Counted from the first letter of the stretch, positions 52,886 to 62,556 are shown. The stretch is 64,000 bases of DNA from Streptomyces actuosus (GCF_016921115.1 NZ_JAFFZS010000017.1:109388-173387), one strand, 5' to 3'. The notes: generated by a model from the letters alone, not told the origin. Translations and numbers: made by a program.

Positions 52886-53556
52886 CGCTCACTGCGGCGG
52901 TCGCCGCCGCTTCCACCACCGCCCCGTCCGCCGAGGGCCACGGCTTCCTCTCTCCGACGGGTGTCGAGGTCGCCTTCCTGCTCGTCGGCCTGCTCACCTT
53001 CGGCGCCGCCCTGGTCACCGTCACCACCAGGCAACTGGTGCACGCCGCCCTGTGGCTCGTGGTCGCCCTCGGGGGCCTCGCCGTCGAATACCTCCTGCTC
53101 AGTGCCGAGTTCATCGCCTGGGTGCAGGTGCTCATCTACGTCGGATCCGTCGTGGTGCTCCTCCTGTTCGGTCTGATGCTCACCAAGGCGCCCATCGGCC
53201 GCTCGCCGGACGCCGACTCGGGCAACCGCTGGGTCGCCCTGATCGTGGCGGTCGCCGCGGCGGCCACCCTGGTCTGGGTCGTCGCCGACGCCTTCCGCGC
53301 CACCTGGATCGATCTGGACGGTGCCCCGGCCGGCTCCACCGAGGTCACCGGCGAGAGCCTGTTCCGGAACTGGGTCCTGCCCTTCGAAGGCCTCTCCGTC
53401 CTCCTCCTCGCGGCCCTGGTCGGCGCCATCGTGCTGTCCCGCAAGGCGAAGGAGGAGCCGAGCCCTCCCCCTGTGAACTCCCACGCCGGCGCCGGAAGTT
53501 CCCCGTCCGTCCCGGATTCCCGGAATCACCCGATCGAGCAGGAAGGCGCCCTCTGA
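52882..53556 (+). CDS. nuoJ2: NADH-quinone oxidoreductase subunit J, second copy
   Basis: A 224-residue membrane subunit with five helices (VEVAFLLVGLLTFGAALVTV; FIAWVQVLIYVGSVVVLLLF). The conserved helix of the coupling region reads LIYVGSVVVLLLFGLML. A short hydrophilic tail follows the last helix. ATG 52882 overlaps nuoI2 and the stop overlaps nuoK2 by one base. It is shorter than NuoJ1. Confidence 0.93.
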   Translation: MTLTAAVAAASTTAPSAEGHGFLSPTGVEVAFLLVGLLTFGAALVTVTTRQLVHAALWLVVALGGLAVEYLLLSAEFIAWVQVLIYVGSVVVLLLFGLMLTKAPIGRSPDADSGNRWVALIVAVAAAATLVWVVADAFRATWIDLDGAPAGSTEVTGESLFRNWVLPFEGLSVLLLAALVGAIVLSRKAKEEPSPPPVNSHAGAGSSPSVPDSRNHPIEQEGAL

Positions 53557-53945
53557 TGCACCTCGCCCTTCCCGCCGTCCTGTCCGCCCTGCTGTTCTGC
53601 ACCGGGCTCTACGGTGTGCTGGCCCGGCGCAACGCGATCCTCGTACTGATGTCGGTCGAGCTGATGCTCAACGCCGTCAACCTCAACCTGGTCGCCTTCG
53701 ACGTCTGGCTCAGCAGTACCGCCGAGGACACCCTGCACTCCGGCCAGGCGCTCACCCTGTTCACCATCGCCGTCGCCGCCGCCGAGATCGGCATCGGACT
53801 GGCCATCGTCCTCGCCGTGTACCGCAACCGCGGCACCTCCGACATCGACAAGCTCCGCGACACCGCCGAGGGCCCCGGCCCCGACGACTCCGACAGCGAC
53901 GCCCTCGCGGCCGAGCGGGCCGAGAAGGCTGAGGCCTCCGCGTGA
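53556..53945 (+). CDS. nuoK2: NADH-quinone oxidoreductase subunit K, second copy
   Basis: A 129-residue three-helix subunit with the buried glutamates in SVELMLNAVNLNLVAF and AAAEIGIGLAIVLAV. A 30-residue acidic tail (DSDSDALAAERAEKAEASA) makes it longer than NuoK1 (99 residues). The ATG shares its A with the nuoJ2 stop codon; its own stop overlaps nuoL2. Confidence 0.93.
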   Translation: MHLALPAVLSALLFCTGLYGVLARRNAILVLMSVELMLNAVNLNLVAFDVWLSSTAEDTLHSGQALTLFTIAVAAAEIGIGLAIVLAVYRNRGTSDIDKLRDTAEGPGPDDSDSDALAAERAEKAEASA

Positions 53946-55936
53946 CCACGACCACCCTCGCCGTCCTCGTCCCCGTCCTGCCGTTCCTCGGTGCGACCGC
54001 CGGACTCCTCCTGGGCCGCACCGTGCCCGGACTCGTGCGCCCCCTCGCCGTCCTGCCGACCCTCACCTCCCTCGTGCTCGCCGTCGTGGTCGCCGTGCGC
54101 CAGGGCGGGGACGCGGCCGTGAACTCCGCCACCGAGCTCACCCCGACCGGCTCGGTGCCCATCGACCTCGCCCTGTACATCGACGGCTTCGCCGCGCTGG
54201 TCGCCGTGCTCGTCGGCGTCGTCGCCTCCTGCGTGCAGATCTACTCGACGGGCTATCTGCGCGACGACCCCCGCTACCCGTCCTACGCCGCCCTGGTCTC
54301 CCTGTTCACCTCCGCGATGTTCCTCGTCGTCTACTCCGGCGACCTGATCGTGCTGCTCGTCGGCTGGGAGGTCATGGGCATCTGCTCGTACTTCCTGGTC
54401 GGCCACTACTGGGAGACCCCCGAGGCCCGCGCCGCCTCCATCAAGGCCTTCCTCGTCACCAAGCTCGGCGACGTGCCCTTCCTCGTCGGCCTGTTCGCCC
54501 TCGCCGGGGACACCGGTTCCTTCCGCATCACCGAGATCCTCGGAACCGTCGCGAACGGCGGCCTCGACCACCCGACGCTGATCGCGCTGCTGCTGCTCGC
54601 GGGCGTGGCCGGCAAGTCGGCGCAGTTCCCGCTGCACACCTGGCTTCCCGACGCGATGGCGGGCCCCACACCCGTCTCCGCTCTGATCCACGCCGCGACG
54701 ATGGTCGCCGCCGGCGTCTACTTCGTCGCCCGCCTCCTCCCCGTCTTCCAGGCCTCCTCGGCCGCCGTCGTGGTCCTCGCCGCCATGGCCGCGGTGACGA
54801 TGGCCGGCTCCGGACTCGCCGCGCTCGCCCAGGACGACATCAAGCGGGTCCTCGCCTACTCGACGATCGGCCAGCTCGGCTACATGACCGGCGCCCTCGC
54901 CGTCGGCGACCGCGGTGCCGCCGTCTTCCACCTCCTGTCGCACGGCGCCTTCAAGGCGCTGCTGTTCCTCGCCGCCGGCGTGATCATCCACGCCGCCGGC
55001 ACCAACTCGCTGGCCGCCATGTCCCGCATGGGCCACCTGCGCGACCGGGTCCCCGACGCGTACTGGACGATGACGGTGGCGCTGCTCGCGCTCGCCGCCA
55101 TCCCGCCCTTCAGCGGATTCTTCTCCAAGGAGTCCGTCCTCGGAGCCGCCGAGCAGGCCTCCGCAGGGCACACCGCGTCCGTGCCCGCCGCCGCGGGCTG
55201 GCTCGTCCTCGTCTCCGGGTTGCTCACCGCCCTCCTCACCGCCGCCTACGCGACCCGCCTGTGGCTGCTGGCCTTCCGCGGCCGGGGGGTCGAGGCCCCC
55301 GACCACGGCCGGCAGCCCCTGACGATGACCGTGGTGCTGTGGGTCCTCGCCGTGCCGTCCCTGGCCTTCGGCGGGCTCGCCTACCGCGTGCTGCCCGACT
55401 GGTTCGACGGCCACGACCTGGCTCCGACGCTGACCACCTCCGTCGTCGGCACCGGTGTGGCGCTGGTCGGCGTCGTCGTGACCTACGCCGCCTGGCGGCA
55501 CACCACGGCGCTCGCCGCCCGCGTGCCCCTGGGCGCGGTCGCCGCCCACCCGGAGGGCGACGCGGGCCTGGTCGAGGCCGAGGCCATCGCCAGCCACGCG
55601 GCCGCCTACGGCGACGTAGCCGACGCCCCCGACCCGGCCGACCCCGGGCGGCTGCTGCTCGGCCCGCTGCACCGGCCCGCGGCCGTCGGCTTCCATCTCG
55701 ACGCCGTCTACCGGGTGTTGTTCGTCCGCCCGGTGGAGGCTGCGGCGCGTCTCGTGCGATTCCTGGACCGCGAGGTCGTCGACACCTACGTACGCGGCGC
55801 CGGTGCCCTGGCGCGTGGGCTCGGGGACGCCGTGCGGCGCGCCCAGACCGGCAATCTGCAGACCTATGTGAGCGCGCTGCTCGCCGGCACCGTCGTCCTC
55901 GCGGTCGCCGTCGTCCTCGTCGCCACGGGAGCGTGA
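53942..55936 (+). CDS. nuoL2: NADH-quinone oxidoreductase subunit L, second copy
   Basis: A 664-residue antiporter-like proton channel subunit. GWEVMGICSYFLVGHYW, PTPVSALIHAATMVAAGVYF and DDIKRVLAYSTIGQLGYMTG mark the conserved core. A C-terminal lateral helix region with AEAIASHAAAYGDVADAPD is more acidic than in NuoL1. GTG 53942 overlaps nuoK2. It is distinct in sequence from NuoL1, so this is an old paralogue rather than a recent copy. Confidence 0.94.
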   Translation: MTTTTLAVLVPVLPFLGATAGLLLGRTVPGLVRPLAVLPTLTSLVLAVVVAVRQGGDAAVNSATELTPTGSVPIDLALYIDGFAALVAVLVGVVASCVQIYSTGYLRDDPRYPSYAALVSLFTSAMFLVVYSGDLIVLLVGWEVMGICSYFLVGHYWETPEARAASIKAFLVTKLGDVPFLVGLFALAGDTGSFRITEILGTVANGGLDHPTLIALLLLAGVAGKSAQFPLHTWLPDAMAGPTPVSALIHAATMVAAGVYFVARLLPVFQASSAAVVVLAAMAAVTMAGSGLAALAQDDIKRVLAYSTIGQLGYMTGALAVGDRGAAVFHLLSHGAFKALLFLAAGVIIHAAGTNSLAAMSRMGHLRDRVPDAYWTMTVALLALAAIPPFSGFFSKESVLGAAEQASAGHTASVPAAAGWLVLVSGLLTALLTAAYATRLWLLAFRGRGVEAPDHGRQPLTMTVVLWVLAVPSLAFGGLAYRVLPDWFDGHDLAPTLTTSVVGTGVALVGVVVTYAAWRHTTALAARVPLGAVAAHPEGDAGLVEAEAIASHAAAYGDVADAPDPADPGRLLLGPLHRPAAVGFHLDAVYRVLFVRPVEAAARLVRFLDREVVDTYVRGAGALARGLGDAVRRAQTGNLQTYVSALLAGTVVLAVAVVLVATGA

Positions 55937-55942
55937 GCAGGC

Positions 55943-57517
55943 GTGATCGATATCAACGAGTCCGTGATGCAGTTTCTTCTGGCGTTCGTCGTCGTCGGCC
56001 CGCTTCTCGGCGCCGCCGCAGCCCTTCTGCCGGCCCCGCCCGGGCTGAAGGGGAAGTCGCCCGAGCAGGCCGTGCTCCGGCACGGTGTGACCGTGACCGG
56101 TGCGGTCCTCGTCGCCGCGATCGTCCTCGTGCTCGGCTTCGACCACGACCATCCGTCGAGGATGCAGGCCACGACCGACATCAGCTGGATCCCCGCACTC
56201 GACGTGCGGATCCACCTCGGCGTCGACGGCATCTCCCTCCCCCTTCTGGTCCTCACCGCGCTGCTGACCTTCCTGAGCGCGCTGTACTCCTACTTCAACA
56301 TGCCGGCAGGCCCCAGCCCCAAGGCCTTCGTCCCGCTGCTGCTCGTCCTGGAGTCCGGCACCCTCGCCACCTTCGCCGTCCTCGACCTCCTGCTGTTCTT
56401 CCTCGCCTTCGAGACCGTCCTGATCCCGATGTACTTCCTCATCGCCCGCTGGGGCGGCAGGGGACGGGCCCAGGCCGCCTGGAAGTTCATCCTCTACACA
56501 CTGCTCGGCTCGGTCGTCATGCTGCTCGGCCTGCTCCTGATCGGAATCAAGGCGGGCACGTTCGACATGGTGGCACTCGCCACTGACAACGGCGGGTCGC
56601 TGACCACATCCGTGCAGGTCACCGCAGCTCTGGCGATCGGGATCGGGCTTGCGGTCAAGACCCCGATGTGGCCCCTGCACACCTGGCTGCCCGACGCGCA
56701 CACCGCCGCGCCGACCGTCGGCTCGGTCCTGCTGGCGGGCGTCCTGCTGAAGATGGGGACGTACGGATTCGTGCGGATCGTTCTTCCTGTCGCGCCCGAC
56801 GGTTTCCACACCTTCGCGCCCTACCTCGCCGCGTTCGGCGTCGTCGGGATCATCTATGGATCCCTGGCCTGCCTCGCCCTCGCCAGGCAGGGCGCCCGGG
56901 GTGACCTCAAGCGGCTCATCGCCTACTCCTCCGTCGGCCACATGGGCTTCGTCCTGCTCGGCATCGCCAGCACCACGCCCACCGGCGTCAACGGCGCGCT
57001 GTTCGCCAACATCGCCCACGGCCTCATCACCGGCCTGCTCTTCTTCCTCGTGGGCGCGCTGAAGGACCGCACCGGCACCACCGACCTCGACACGCTGGCC
57101 GAGGAGACCGGAGCCGCGCTCTACGGGAAGGCGCCACGCCTCGGCGGCCTCCTCGCCTTCGGTGCCGTCGCCTCGCTCGGCCTGCCCGGACTCGCCGGGT
57201 TCTGGGGCGAGATGCTCGCGCTGTTCGGCGCGTTCCGCCCCGCAGCCGACCTCGACCGCGGCGCGTTCCTCACCTTCATGGCGATCGCCGCGTTCGGCAC
57301 CCTGCTCACGGCCGCGTACATGCTCGTCGTGGTCCGCCGCGTCTGCATGGGCGCCCTCCCACGGGACGTCCCGAAGCTCACCGACGTCCGCGGCTACGAG
57401 TTCGCGGCCTGGACCCCGCTCGTCGCCCTCACCGTCGTCGCCGGCCTGTGGCCCAAGACCCTCCTCGGCCTGACCGACCCGGCCGTGCAGCAGCTCCTCG
57501 CAGGAGGCACCCGATGA
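55943..57517 (+). CDS. nuoM2: NADH-quinone oxidoreductase subunit M, second copy
   Basis: A 524-residue antiporter-like subunit; FLAFETVLIPMYFLIARWGG, WPLHTWLPDAHTAAPTVGSV and DLKRLIAYSSVGHMGFVLLG are the family marks. It has about 14 helices. GTG 55943 begins 6 bp after nuoL2. The stop overlaps the nuoN2 ATG. Confidence 0.94.
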   Translation: MIDINESVMQFLLAFVVVGPLLGAAAALLPAPPGLKGKSPEQAVLRHGVTVTGAVLVAAIVLVLGFDHDHPSRMQATTDISWIPALDVRIHLGVDGISLPLLVLTALLTFLSALYSYFNMPAGPSPKAFVPLLLVLESGTLATFAVLDLLLFFLAFETVLIPMYFLIARWGGRGRAQAAWKFILYTLLGSVVMLLGLLLIGIKAGTFDMVALATDNGGSLTTSVQVTAALAIGIGLAVKTPMWPLHTWLPDAHTAAPTVGSVLLAGVLLKMGTYGFVRIVLPVAPDGFHTFAPYLAAFGVVGIIYGSLACLALARQGARGDLKRLIAYSSVGHMGFVLLGIASTTPTGVNGALFANIAHGLITGLLFFLVGALKDRTGTTDLDTLAEETGAALYGKAPRLGGLLAFGAVASLGLPGLAGFWGEMLALFGAFRPAADLDRGAFLTFMAIAAFGTLLTAAYMLVVVRRVCMGALPRDVPKLTDVRGYEFAAWTPLVALTVVAGLWPKTLLGLTDPAVQQLLAGGTR

Positions 57518-59037
57518 GCTCCCCGGTCCAGCCCCTGGCCGCGTCCCTGGTCCAGTCCGTCGACTGGCTCGCCATTGCCCCGCCCACCGTCACCGCGGTC
57601 GTCGCGCTGACCGTCCTGGTGGCCGACCTGTTCCTCCCCGAGGAGAGGAAGGCGCTGCTCGGCCGGCTGTCGGTGGCCGGCCTGGCCGCCTCCGCGCTCC
57701 TGCTGCTGCCGCTGCTCGACGGCGACCGCTCCACCTTCTGCCTGACCGGCGACCCGCACGCGTGCAGTTACACCGCGGACCGCTTCACCCTCGTCATCCA
57801 GCTCCTGGTCCTCGGCGGCGCCCTTCTCACCGCACTGCTGTCGATCACCACGCTGAAGGACGCGCGAAGGCGGCTTCCCGCGGGCGAATTCTGGTTCCTG
57901 CTGCTGTCCTCCGCCGCGGGCGCCGCCCTCCTGCCCGCCTCCCGGGACCTCGCCACGCTGATCGTCGCTCTGGAGGTCGCCTCCCTGCCCGCCTTCGCCC
58001 TCGTCGGCCTCCGGCACGGCGACAAGCGGTCCTCCGAGGCGGCCTTGAAGTTCTTCCTGTCCTCGGTCACCGCGACCGCGGTCAGCCTGATGGGCGTCAG
58101 CTTCGTCTACGCCTCCACCGGAACCGTCTACCTCACCCAGGTCGCCGACCGGATCCCGCACGTCGACGGACAACTGCACACCCTCGCCCAGACCGGTGTC
58201 GTCCTCACCCTCGTCGGCTTCGCCTTCAAGACGGCCGCGGTGCCCTTCCACTTCTGGGTGCCCGACACGTACGTGGGTGCGCCGCTGCCGATCGCGGCCT
58301 ACCTGTCCGTCGTCGGCAAGGCGGTCGGCTTCTCCGGCCTCATCCTCGTCACCGTCGTCGGCCTGCCGTCGTACGCCGACGTATGGGGTCCGGCCCTGGC
58401 CGCGCTGGCGGTGCTCACCATGACCGTCGGCAACGTCGGCGCCCTGCGCCAGCAGCCCACACGCGCGTACAGTGCGGTACGGCTGCTGGCCTGGTCGTCG
58501 GTCGGTCAGGCGGGCTACCTCCTCGTCCCGATCGCCGCCTCCGCCTACACCGACGACGCCGAAAACGCCGTCGGCTCCACCGTCGCCTACGCCCTCATGT
58601 ACGGCGTGGTGAACCTCGGCGCCTTCGCGGTGGCCGCCCTGGTGGGCCGTGCGCGGGAGGCGAACCGCCTCACCGACTACCGGGGCCTGTACGCGAAGAA
58701 CCCGCTCGCGGCCCTGCTCCTGGCCTTCTTCCTGCTCTGCCTCGCCGGACTGCCGCCCGGCGTCATCGGCCTCTTCGCGAAGGTCGCCGTCTTCTCCGCG
58801 GCGGTCGACGCGGGCCTGGGCTGGCTCGCGGTGGCCATGGCGGTCAACGTCGTGATCGCGCTGTTCTACTACCTGCAGTGGACGGCGCTGCTCTTCCGCG
58901 CGCCGGAGGGTGAACCGGTCGCGCACCGGGTTCCCGCCCCTTTGACGGCAGCCATCACCCTGACGGGCGTCCTTGCCGTCGCTCTCTCGGGCGCGCCCGA
59001 GACGGTGCTGCGTTTCGCCGGCGCCGGCCTGTTCTAG
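57514..59037 (+). CDS. nuoN2: NADH-quinone oxidoreductase subunit N, second copy
   Basis: A 507-residue antiporter-like subunit, shorter than NuoN1 (549). LEVASLPAFALVGLRHGDKR, VPFHFWVPDTYVGAPLPIA and VRLLAWSSVGQAGYLLVPIA are recognisable; the usual DIKR before the last motif is changed to YSAVRLLAWSS. It is the last gene of the nuo2 cluster, and a hairpin terminator follows at 59085-59113. Confidence 0.93.
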   Translation: MSSPVQPLAASLVQSVDWLAIAPPTVTAVVALTVLVADLFLPEERKALLGRLSVAGLAASALLLLPLLDGDRSTFCLTGDPHACSYTADRFTLVIQLLVLGGALLTALLSITTLKDARRRLPAGEFWFLLLSSAAGAALLPASRDLATLIVALEVASLPAFALVGLRHGDKRSSEAALKFFLSSVTATAVSLMGVSFVYASTGTVYLTQVADRIPHVDGQLHTLAQTGVVLTLVGFAFKTAAVPFHFWVPDTYVGAPLPIAAYLSVVGKAVGFSGLILVTVVGLPSYADVWGPALAALAVLTMTVGNVGALRQQPTRAYSAVRLLAWSSVGQAGYLLVPIAASAYTDDAENAVGSTVAYALMYGVVNLGAFAVAALVGRAREANRLTDYRGLYAKNPLAALLLAFFLLCLAGLPPGVIGLFAKVAVFSAAVDAGLGWLAVAMAVNVVIALFYYLQWTALLFRAPEGEPVAHRVPAPLTAAITLTGVLAVALSGAPETVLRFAGAGLF

Positions 59038-59084
59038 CCCGCGTCGATCTCCCTCCCGGGCCGCGCTCGGTCCCGTGGCCCGCC

Positions 59085-59113
59085 GTGGGCCGTCCATCAC
59101 CCGGACGGCCCAC
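59085..59113. terminator. terminator after the nuo2 operon
   Basis: A perfect 11-bp inverted repeat (GTGGGCCGTCC / GGACGGCCCAC) with a 7-nt loop lies 47 bp after the nuoN2 stop. Confidence 0.75.
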
Positions 59114-59262
59114 GCCCGCCCCCGTCCGCACAAGGGAACTAGTGCCCCTCGCCTGGCGTTGACCAGTACGGGAGGGTCCACTGGACGTGACAGCACGAGG
59201 CCAGTGGCATCGCAGATCGACCAGCAAAGGGTTCCCCTGCGGCACGACTTGGAGGGCGTACC

Positions 59263-60123
59263 GTGCACCGCCGGCACAACGGGCTCAGGACCGCCGTACT
59301 CCTCGGGGGACTGTCCGCACTCATCATCGTCATCGGCAGCTTCTTCGGCCGTACGGGCCTGATCGTCGCGGTCCTGGTGGCACTCGGCACCAACGCGTAC
59401 GCGTACTGGAACAGCGACAAGCTGGCCCTGCGCGCGATGCGTGCCCGCCCGGTGAGCGAGTTCGAGGCGCCCGCGCTGTACCGCATGGTCCGGGACCTCT
59501 CCACACAGGCGCGGCAGCCCATGCCCCGGCTGTACATCTCCCCGACGGAGGCGCCGAACGCCTTCGCCACCGGCCGCAATCCGCGCAACGCCGCCGTGTG
59601 CTGCACCGAAGGCATCCTGCGCATCCTCGACGAGCGCGAACTGCGCGGAGTCATCGGCCACGAACTCAGCCACGTCTACAACCGCGACATCCTGATCTCC
59701 TCGGTCGCCGGTGCGCTAGCCTCGGTGATCATGTTCCTGGTCAACTTCGCCTGGCTGATCCCCATCGGCCGCGACGACGACGACGGTCCCGGCCTGCTCG
59801 GCCTCCTGCTGATCATGATCCTGGGTCCGATCGCCGCCTCCCTGATCCAGTTGGCCATCAGCCGCTCGCGCGAGTACGAGGCGGATGCCTCCGGTGCCCG
59901 GATCACCGGCGACCCGCTCGCCCTCGCCAGCGCGCTGCGCAAGCTGGAGGCCGGCACCAAGCAGCTCCCGCTGCCTCCGGAACCCCGCATCGAGACCGCG
60001 AGTCACATGATGATCGCGAACCCGTTCCGGCCGGGTCAGGGGATGTCCAGGATGTTCTCCACCCACCCGCCGATGGCGGACCGTATCGCCCGGCTCGAGA
60101 AGATGGCAGGCAGACCGTTGTGA
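59263..60123 (+). CDS. htpX: membrane zinc metalloprotease HtpX
   Basis: A 286-residue M48B protease that degrades misfolded membrane proteins. Two N-terminal helices (about 8-45), the zinc motif VIGHELSHVYNRDI (HELSH at about 130), two helices at about 150-190, and the third ligand in SREYEADASGA (about 207) are all visible. GTG 59263 has GGAGGG six bases upstream. The stop overlaps the start of the YccF gene. It is probably a stress or quality-control gene independent of nuo2. Confidence 0.94.
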   Translation: MHRRHNGLRTAVLLGGLSALIIVIGSFFGRTGLIVAVLVALGTNAYAYWNSDKLALRAMRARPVSEFEAPALYRMVRDLSTQARQPMPRLYISPTEAPNAFATGRNPRNAAVCCTEGILRILDERELRGVIGHELSHVYNRDILISSVAGALASVIMFLVNFAWLIPIGRDDDDGPGLLGLLLIMILGPIAASLIQLAISRSREYEADASGARITGDPLALASALRKLEAGTKQLPLPPEPRIETASHMMIANPFRPGQGMSRMFSTHPPMADRIARLEKMAGRPL

Positions 60124-60512
60124 AGACCATCCTGAACGTCATTTGGCTCGTCCTGAGCGGGTTCTGGCTGTTCCTCGGCTACCTGGCCGCCGGCATCCTG
60201 CTCTGCATCACGATCATCGGCATCCCGTTCGGTATCGCCGCGTTCCGCATCGGCGTCTACGCCCTCTGGCCCTTCGGATACACCACGGTCGAACGCCACG
60301 ACGCCGGCGCCCCGTCGTGCCTGGGCAACGTACTGTGGCTCCTTCTCGCCGGCTGGTGGCTGGCGCTCGGTCACATCGTCACCGGGCTCATGCTCTGCAT
60401 CACGATCATCGGCATCCCGTTCGGCATCGCCAACTTCAAGCTGATCCCGGTCTCCCTGTTCCCGCTGGGCCGCGAGATCGTCCGCACGGACCAGCCCTTC
60501 GCGGGCCGCTGA
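60120..60512 (+). CDS. YccF domain-containing membrane protein
   Basis: A 130-residue protein made of two related halves, each with the hairpin LLCITIIGIPFGIA or MLCITIIGIPFGIAN, the DUF307/YccF repeat. Three to four helices are predicted. Function is unknown. GTG 60120 overlaps the htpX stop, so the two are cotranslated and may both serve the membrane. A hairpin at 60544-60573 follows. Confidence 0.88.
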   Translation: MKTILNVIWLVLSGFWLFLGYLAAGILLCITIIGIPFGIAAFRIGVYALWPFGYTTVERHDAGAPSCLGNVLWLLLAGWWLALGHIVTGLMLCITIIGIPFGIANFKLIPVSLFPLGREIVRTDQPFAGR

Positions 60513-60881
60513 GCGGAGCCGTCCACCCCGCAGCCCGCTCGACGGGGGCGCGGGAGGCGTCGACCGCGCCCCCGCGCGTGCCGGCCTCGTCGTCCGGCTG
60601 GTTCTCCACAGGCGGCCGACTGTCCACAGGGCTCCCCGGTTGTCAGCGGCGGCACGCATCATGGACGCATGACCCAGAGCGATCGCAGGACAGCACAGCG
60701 CAATCAGCCGGTGTCGACAGGGTGCCTCGACGTCGCCGGGGCAGGCCGGCCGCCAAGCAGCGGGGGCGAAATCCCCTGAGCCCCGGCGGCAGCACCCCGC
60801 AGGGGCACGGACGGCCGCGCGACCCGCCACGACGGCAATGCGGTCGACGGACGTCGTGTCACGGCACTGCCGGCGGAGCGC
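60513..60881. other. intergenic region, no gene supported
   Basis: 369 bp. A hairpin with 10-bp arms GGGGGCGCGG / CCGCGCCCCC (60544-60573) can end the htpX unit. A short 36-codon frame starting ATG 60669 (TQSDRRTAQRN) and an overlapping Arg-rich frame are seen, but neither can be defended as a gene. Confidence 0.45.
60544..60573. terminator. terminator after the YccF gene
   Basis: GGGGGCGCGG pairs with CCGCGCCCCC across a 10-nt loop, 31 bp after the stop codon. Confidence 0.55.
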
Positions 60882-62132
60882 TCAGAGCCGCCCGAGTCTG
60901 CCCCGCACCCCGTACGCGATCACACCGACCGCCAGGATCCCCGCGCCCACGGCCACGGAGACCCCCGGCAGCGAGAACGCCAGGACCCCGCAGCCGACGA
61001 ACCCCGCCACCGGCACCACGCGGCCCGCCGGGGACGGATCCAGCGTCCACGCCGAGGCGTTGGCGATCGCGTAGTACACCAGTACACCGAAGGAGGAGAA
61101 ACCGATGGCGCCCCGTACGTCCACCGTGGCCGCCAGCACGGCGACCACCGCGCCGACCGCCAGCTCCGCCCGGTGCGGCACCCGGAAGCGCGCATGCACC
61201 GCGGCCAGCGGACCCGGCAGATGCCGGTCCCGGGCCATGGCCAGCGTCGTGCGGGAGACACCCAGAATCAGCGCGAGAAGCGAACCCAGCGCGGCCACCG
61301 CCGCCCCCACCCGCACCACAGGCACCCACCCGGGTGCACCGGCGGCCCGTACCGCGTCGGCCAGTGGCGCGCCCGCCTTCCCGAGCGCCTCGGGTCCCAG
61401 CACGGAAAGGACGGCCACCGCCACAGCCAGGTAGACCGCCAGTGCGATGCCCAGGGCCAAGGGGATCGCTCGTGGGACGGTGCGTGCCGGATCGCGCACC
61501 TCCTCGCCGAGCGTCGCGATGCGCGCGTACCCGGCGAATGCGAAGAACAGCAGGCCGGCAGCCTGCAGTACACCGACCGCACCCTCCGAGGCACCGAACG
61601 CCAGCCGGCCGGCCTCTGCCCGGCCCGAGCCCAGGCACACGACCACCACGCAGGCGAGGACCGCCAGTACCACGGCCACGATCGCCCGCGTCAGCCAGGC
61701 GGACTTCTGGATACCCCCATAGTTCACCGCGGTCAGCACCACCACGGCCGAGACCGCCACCGCGTGCGCCTGCGCCGGCCAGACGTACGCACCCACCGTC
61801 AGTGCCATCGCCGCACAGGAGGCTGTCTTGCCGACCACGAACGCCCAGCCCGCCAGGTACCCCCAGAACACCCCGAGCCGCTCACGTCCGTACACGTAGG
61901 TGCCGCCCGAGGCCGGATAGCGGGCCGCCAGCCGAGCCGAGGACATCGCGTTGCAGTAGGCCACCACCGCCGCGACGGCGAGCCCCGGCAGCAGCCCGGA
62001 CCCGCCGGCGCGCGCCGCCGGGCCCAGAGCGGCGAAGATCCCGGCGCCGACCATGGAGCCGAGACCGATGACGACCGCGTCTCCGACTGCGAGCGTGCGC
62101 CGCAGCTCGGCGGCCGATCCGGACGGTGTCAT
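60882..62132 (-). CDS. APC family amino acid permease
   Basis: A 416-residue membrane transporter with about 12 helices. The helix 1 motif is VVIGLGSMVGAGIFAALGPA (about 20-40), with SSARLAARYPASGGTYVYGR in helix 3 and FFAFAGYARIATLGEEVRDP in helix 6, the amino acid-polyamine-organocation pattern. The substrate is unknown. ATG 62132 is chosen over the 37-residue longer frame because helix 1 begins soon after it. It is divergent from the small YeaQ-like gene 157 bp away. Confidence 0.9.
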   Translation of the reverse strand: MTPSGSAAELRRTLAVGDAVVIGLGSMVGAGIFAALGPAARAGGSGLLPGLAVAAVVAYCNAMSSARLAARYPASGGTYVYGRERLGVFWGYLAGWAFVVGKTASCAAMALTVGAYVWPAQAHAVAVSAVVVLTAVNYGGIQKSAWLTRAIVAVVLAVLACVVVVCLGSGRAEAGRLAFGASEGAVGVLQAAGLLFFAFAGYARIATLGEEVRDPARTVPRAIPLALGIALAVYLAVAVAVLSVLGPEALGKAGAPLADAVRAAGAPGWVPVVRVGAAVAALGSLLALILGVSRTTLAMARDRHLPGPLAAVHARFRVPHRAELAVGAVVAVLAATVDVRGAIGFSSFGVLVYYAIANASAWTLDPSPAGRVVPVAGFVGCGVLAFSLPGVSVAVGAGILAVGVIAYGVRGRLGRL

Positions 62133-62289
62133 GGCAGGCACCCTACTGATCACCGGAACCACCGGACGCCGCCGTGGCGTCCTCCCCGTCAACAGAGCAC
62201 GAACACAGGCACGAAGGGCACGGTCCGCCGAGGGCTGCATCACGGCGCGGGGACGGTGTCTGCACAGTGCGGAGGGGCAGGTTCACGGC

Positions 62290-62556
62290 ATGGGCATCAT
62301 CAGCTGGATCATCCTCGGCCTCCTGGCCGGAGCCATCGCCAAGTTCCTGCTGCCGGGGCGCGACCCGGGCGGGTTCATCGGCACGACCATCATCGGTGTC
62401 GCCGGAGCGTTCATCGGCGGCTGGATCTCGGCGCGCTGGCTGGACCACCCGATCAACAAGGACTTCTACGACGGTGCGACCTGGGCCGCGGCCATCGGTG
62501 GCTCACTCGTCCTGCTGATCGCCTACCGCATCCTGTTCGGCAACTCCCGCGACTGA
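62290..62556 (+). CDS. GlsB/YeaQ/YmgE family stress-associated membrane protein
   Basis: An 88-residue protein with three hydrophobic segments: GIISWIILGLLAGAIAKFLL, GFIGTTIIGVAGAFIGGWIS and AAIGGSLVLLIAYRILFG. The Gly-rich pattern matches the transglycosylase-associated/YeaQ family, small membrane proteins linked to envelope stress. Its exact role is unknown. ATG 62290; the ribosome site is weak. It ends at a strong hairpin. Confidence 0.9.
   Translation: MGIISWIILGLLAGAIAKFLLPGRDPGGFIGTTIIGVAGAFIGGWISARWLDHPINKDFYDGATWAAAIGGSLVLLIAYRILFGNSRD

Noticed and set aside
60669..60779. A small protein starting TQSDRRTAQRN
   Set aside because: Only about 36 codons, with no ribosome site or known family. 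An Arg-rich overlapping frame is equally open. No support for either.
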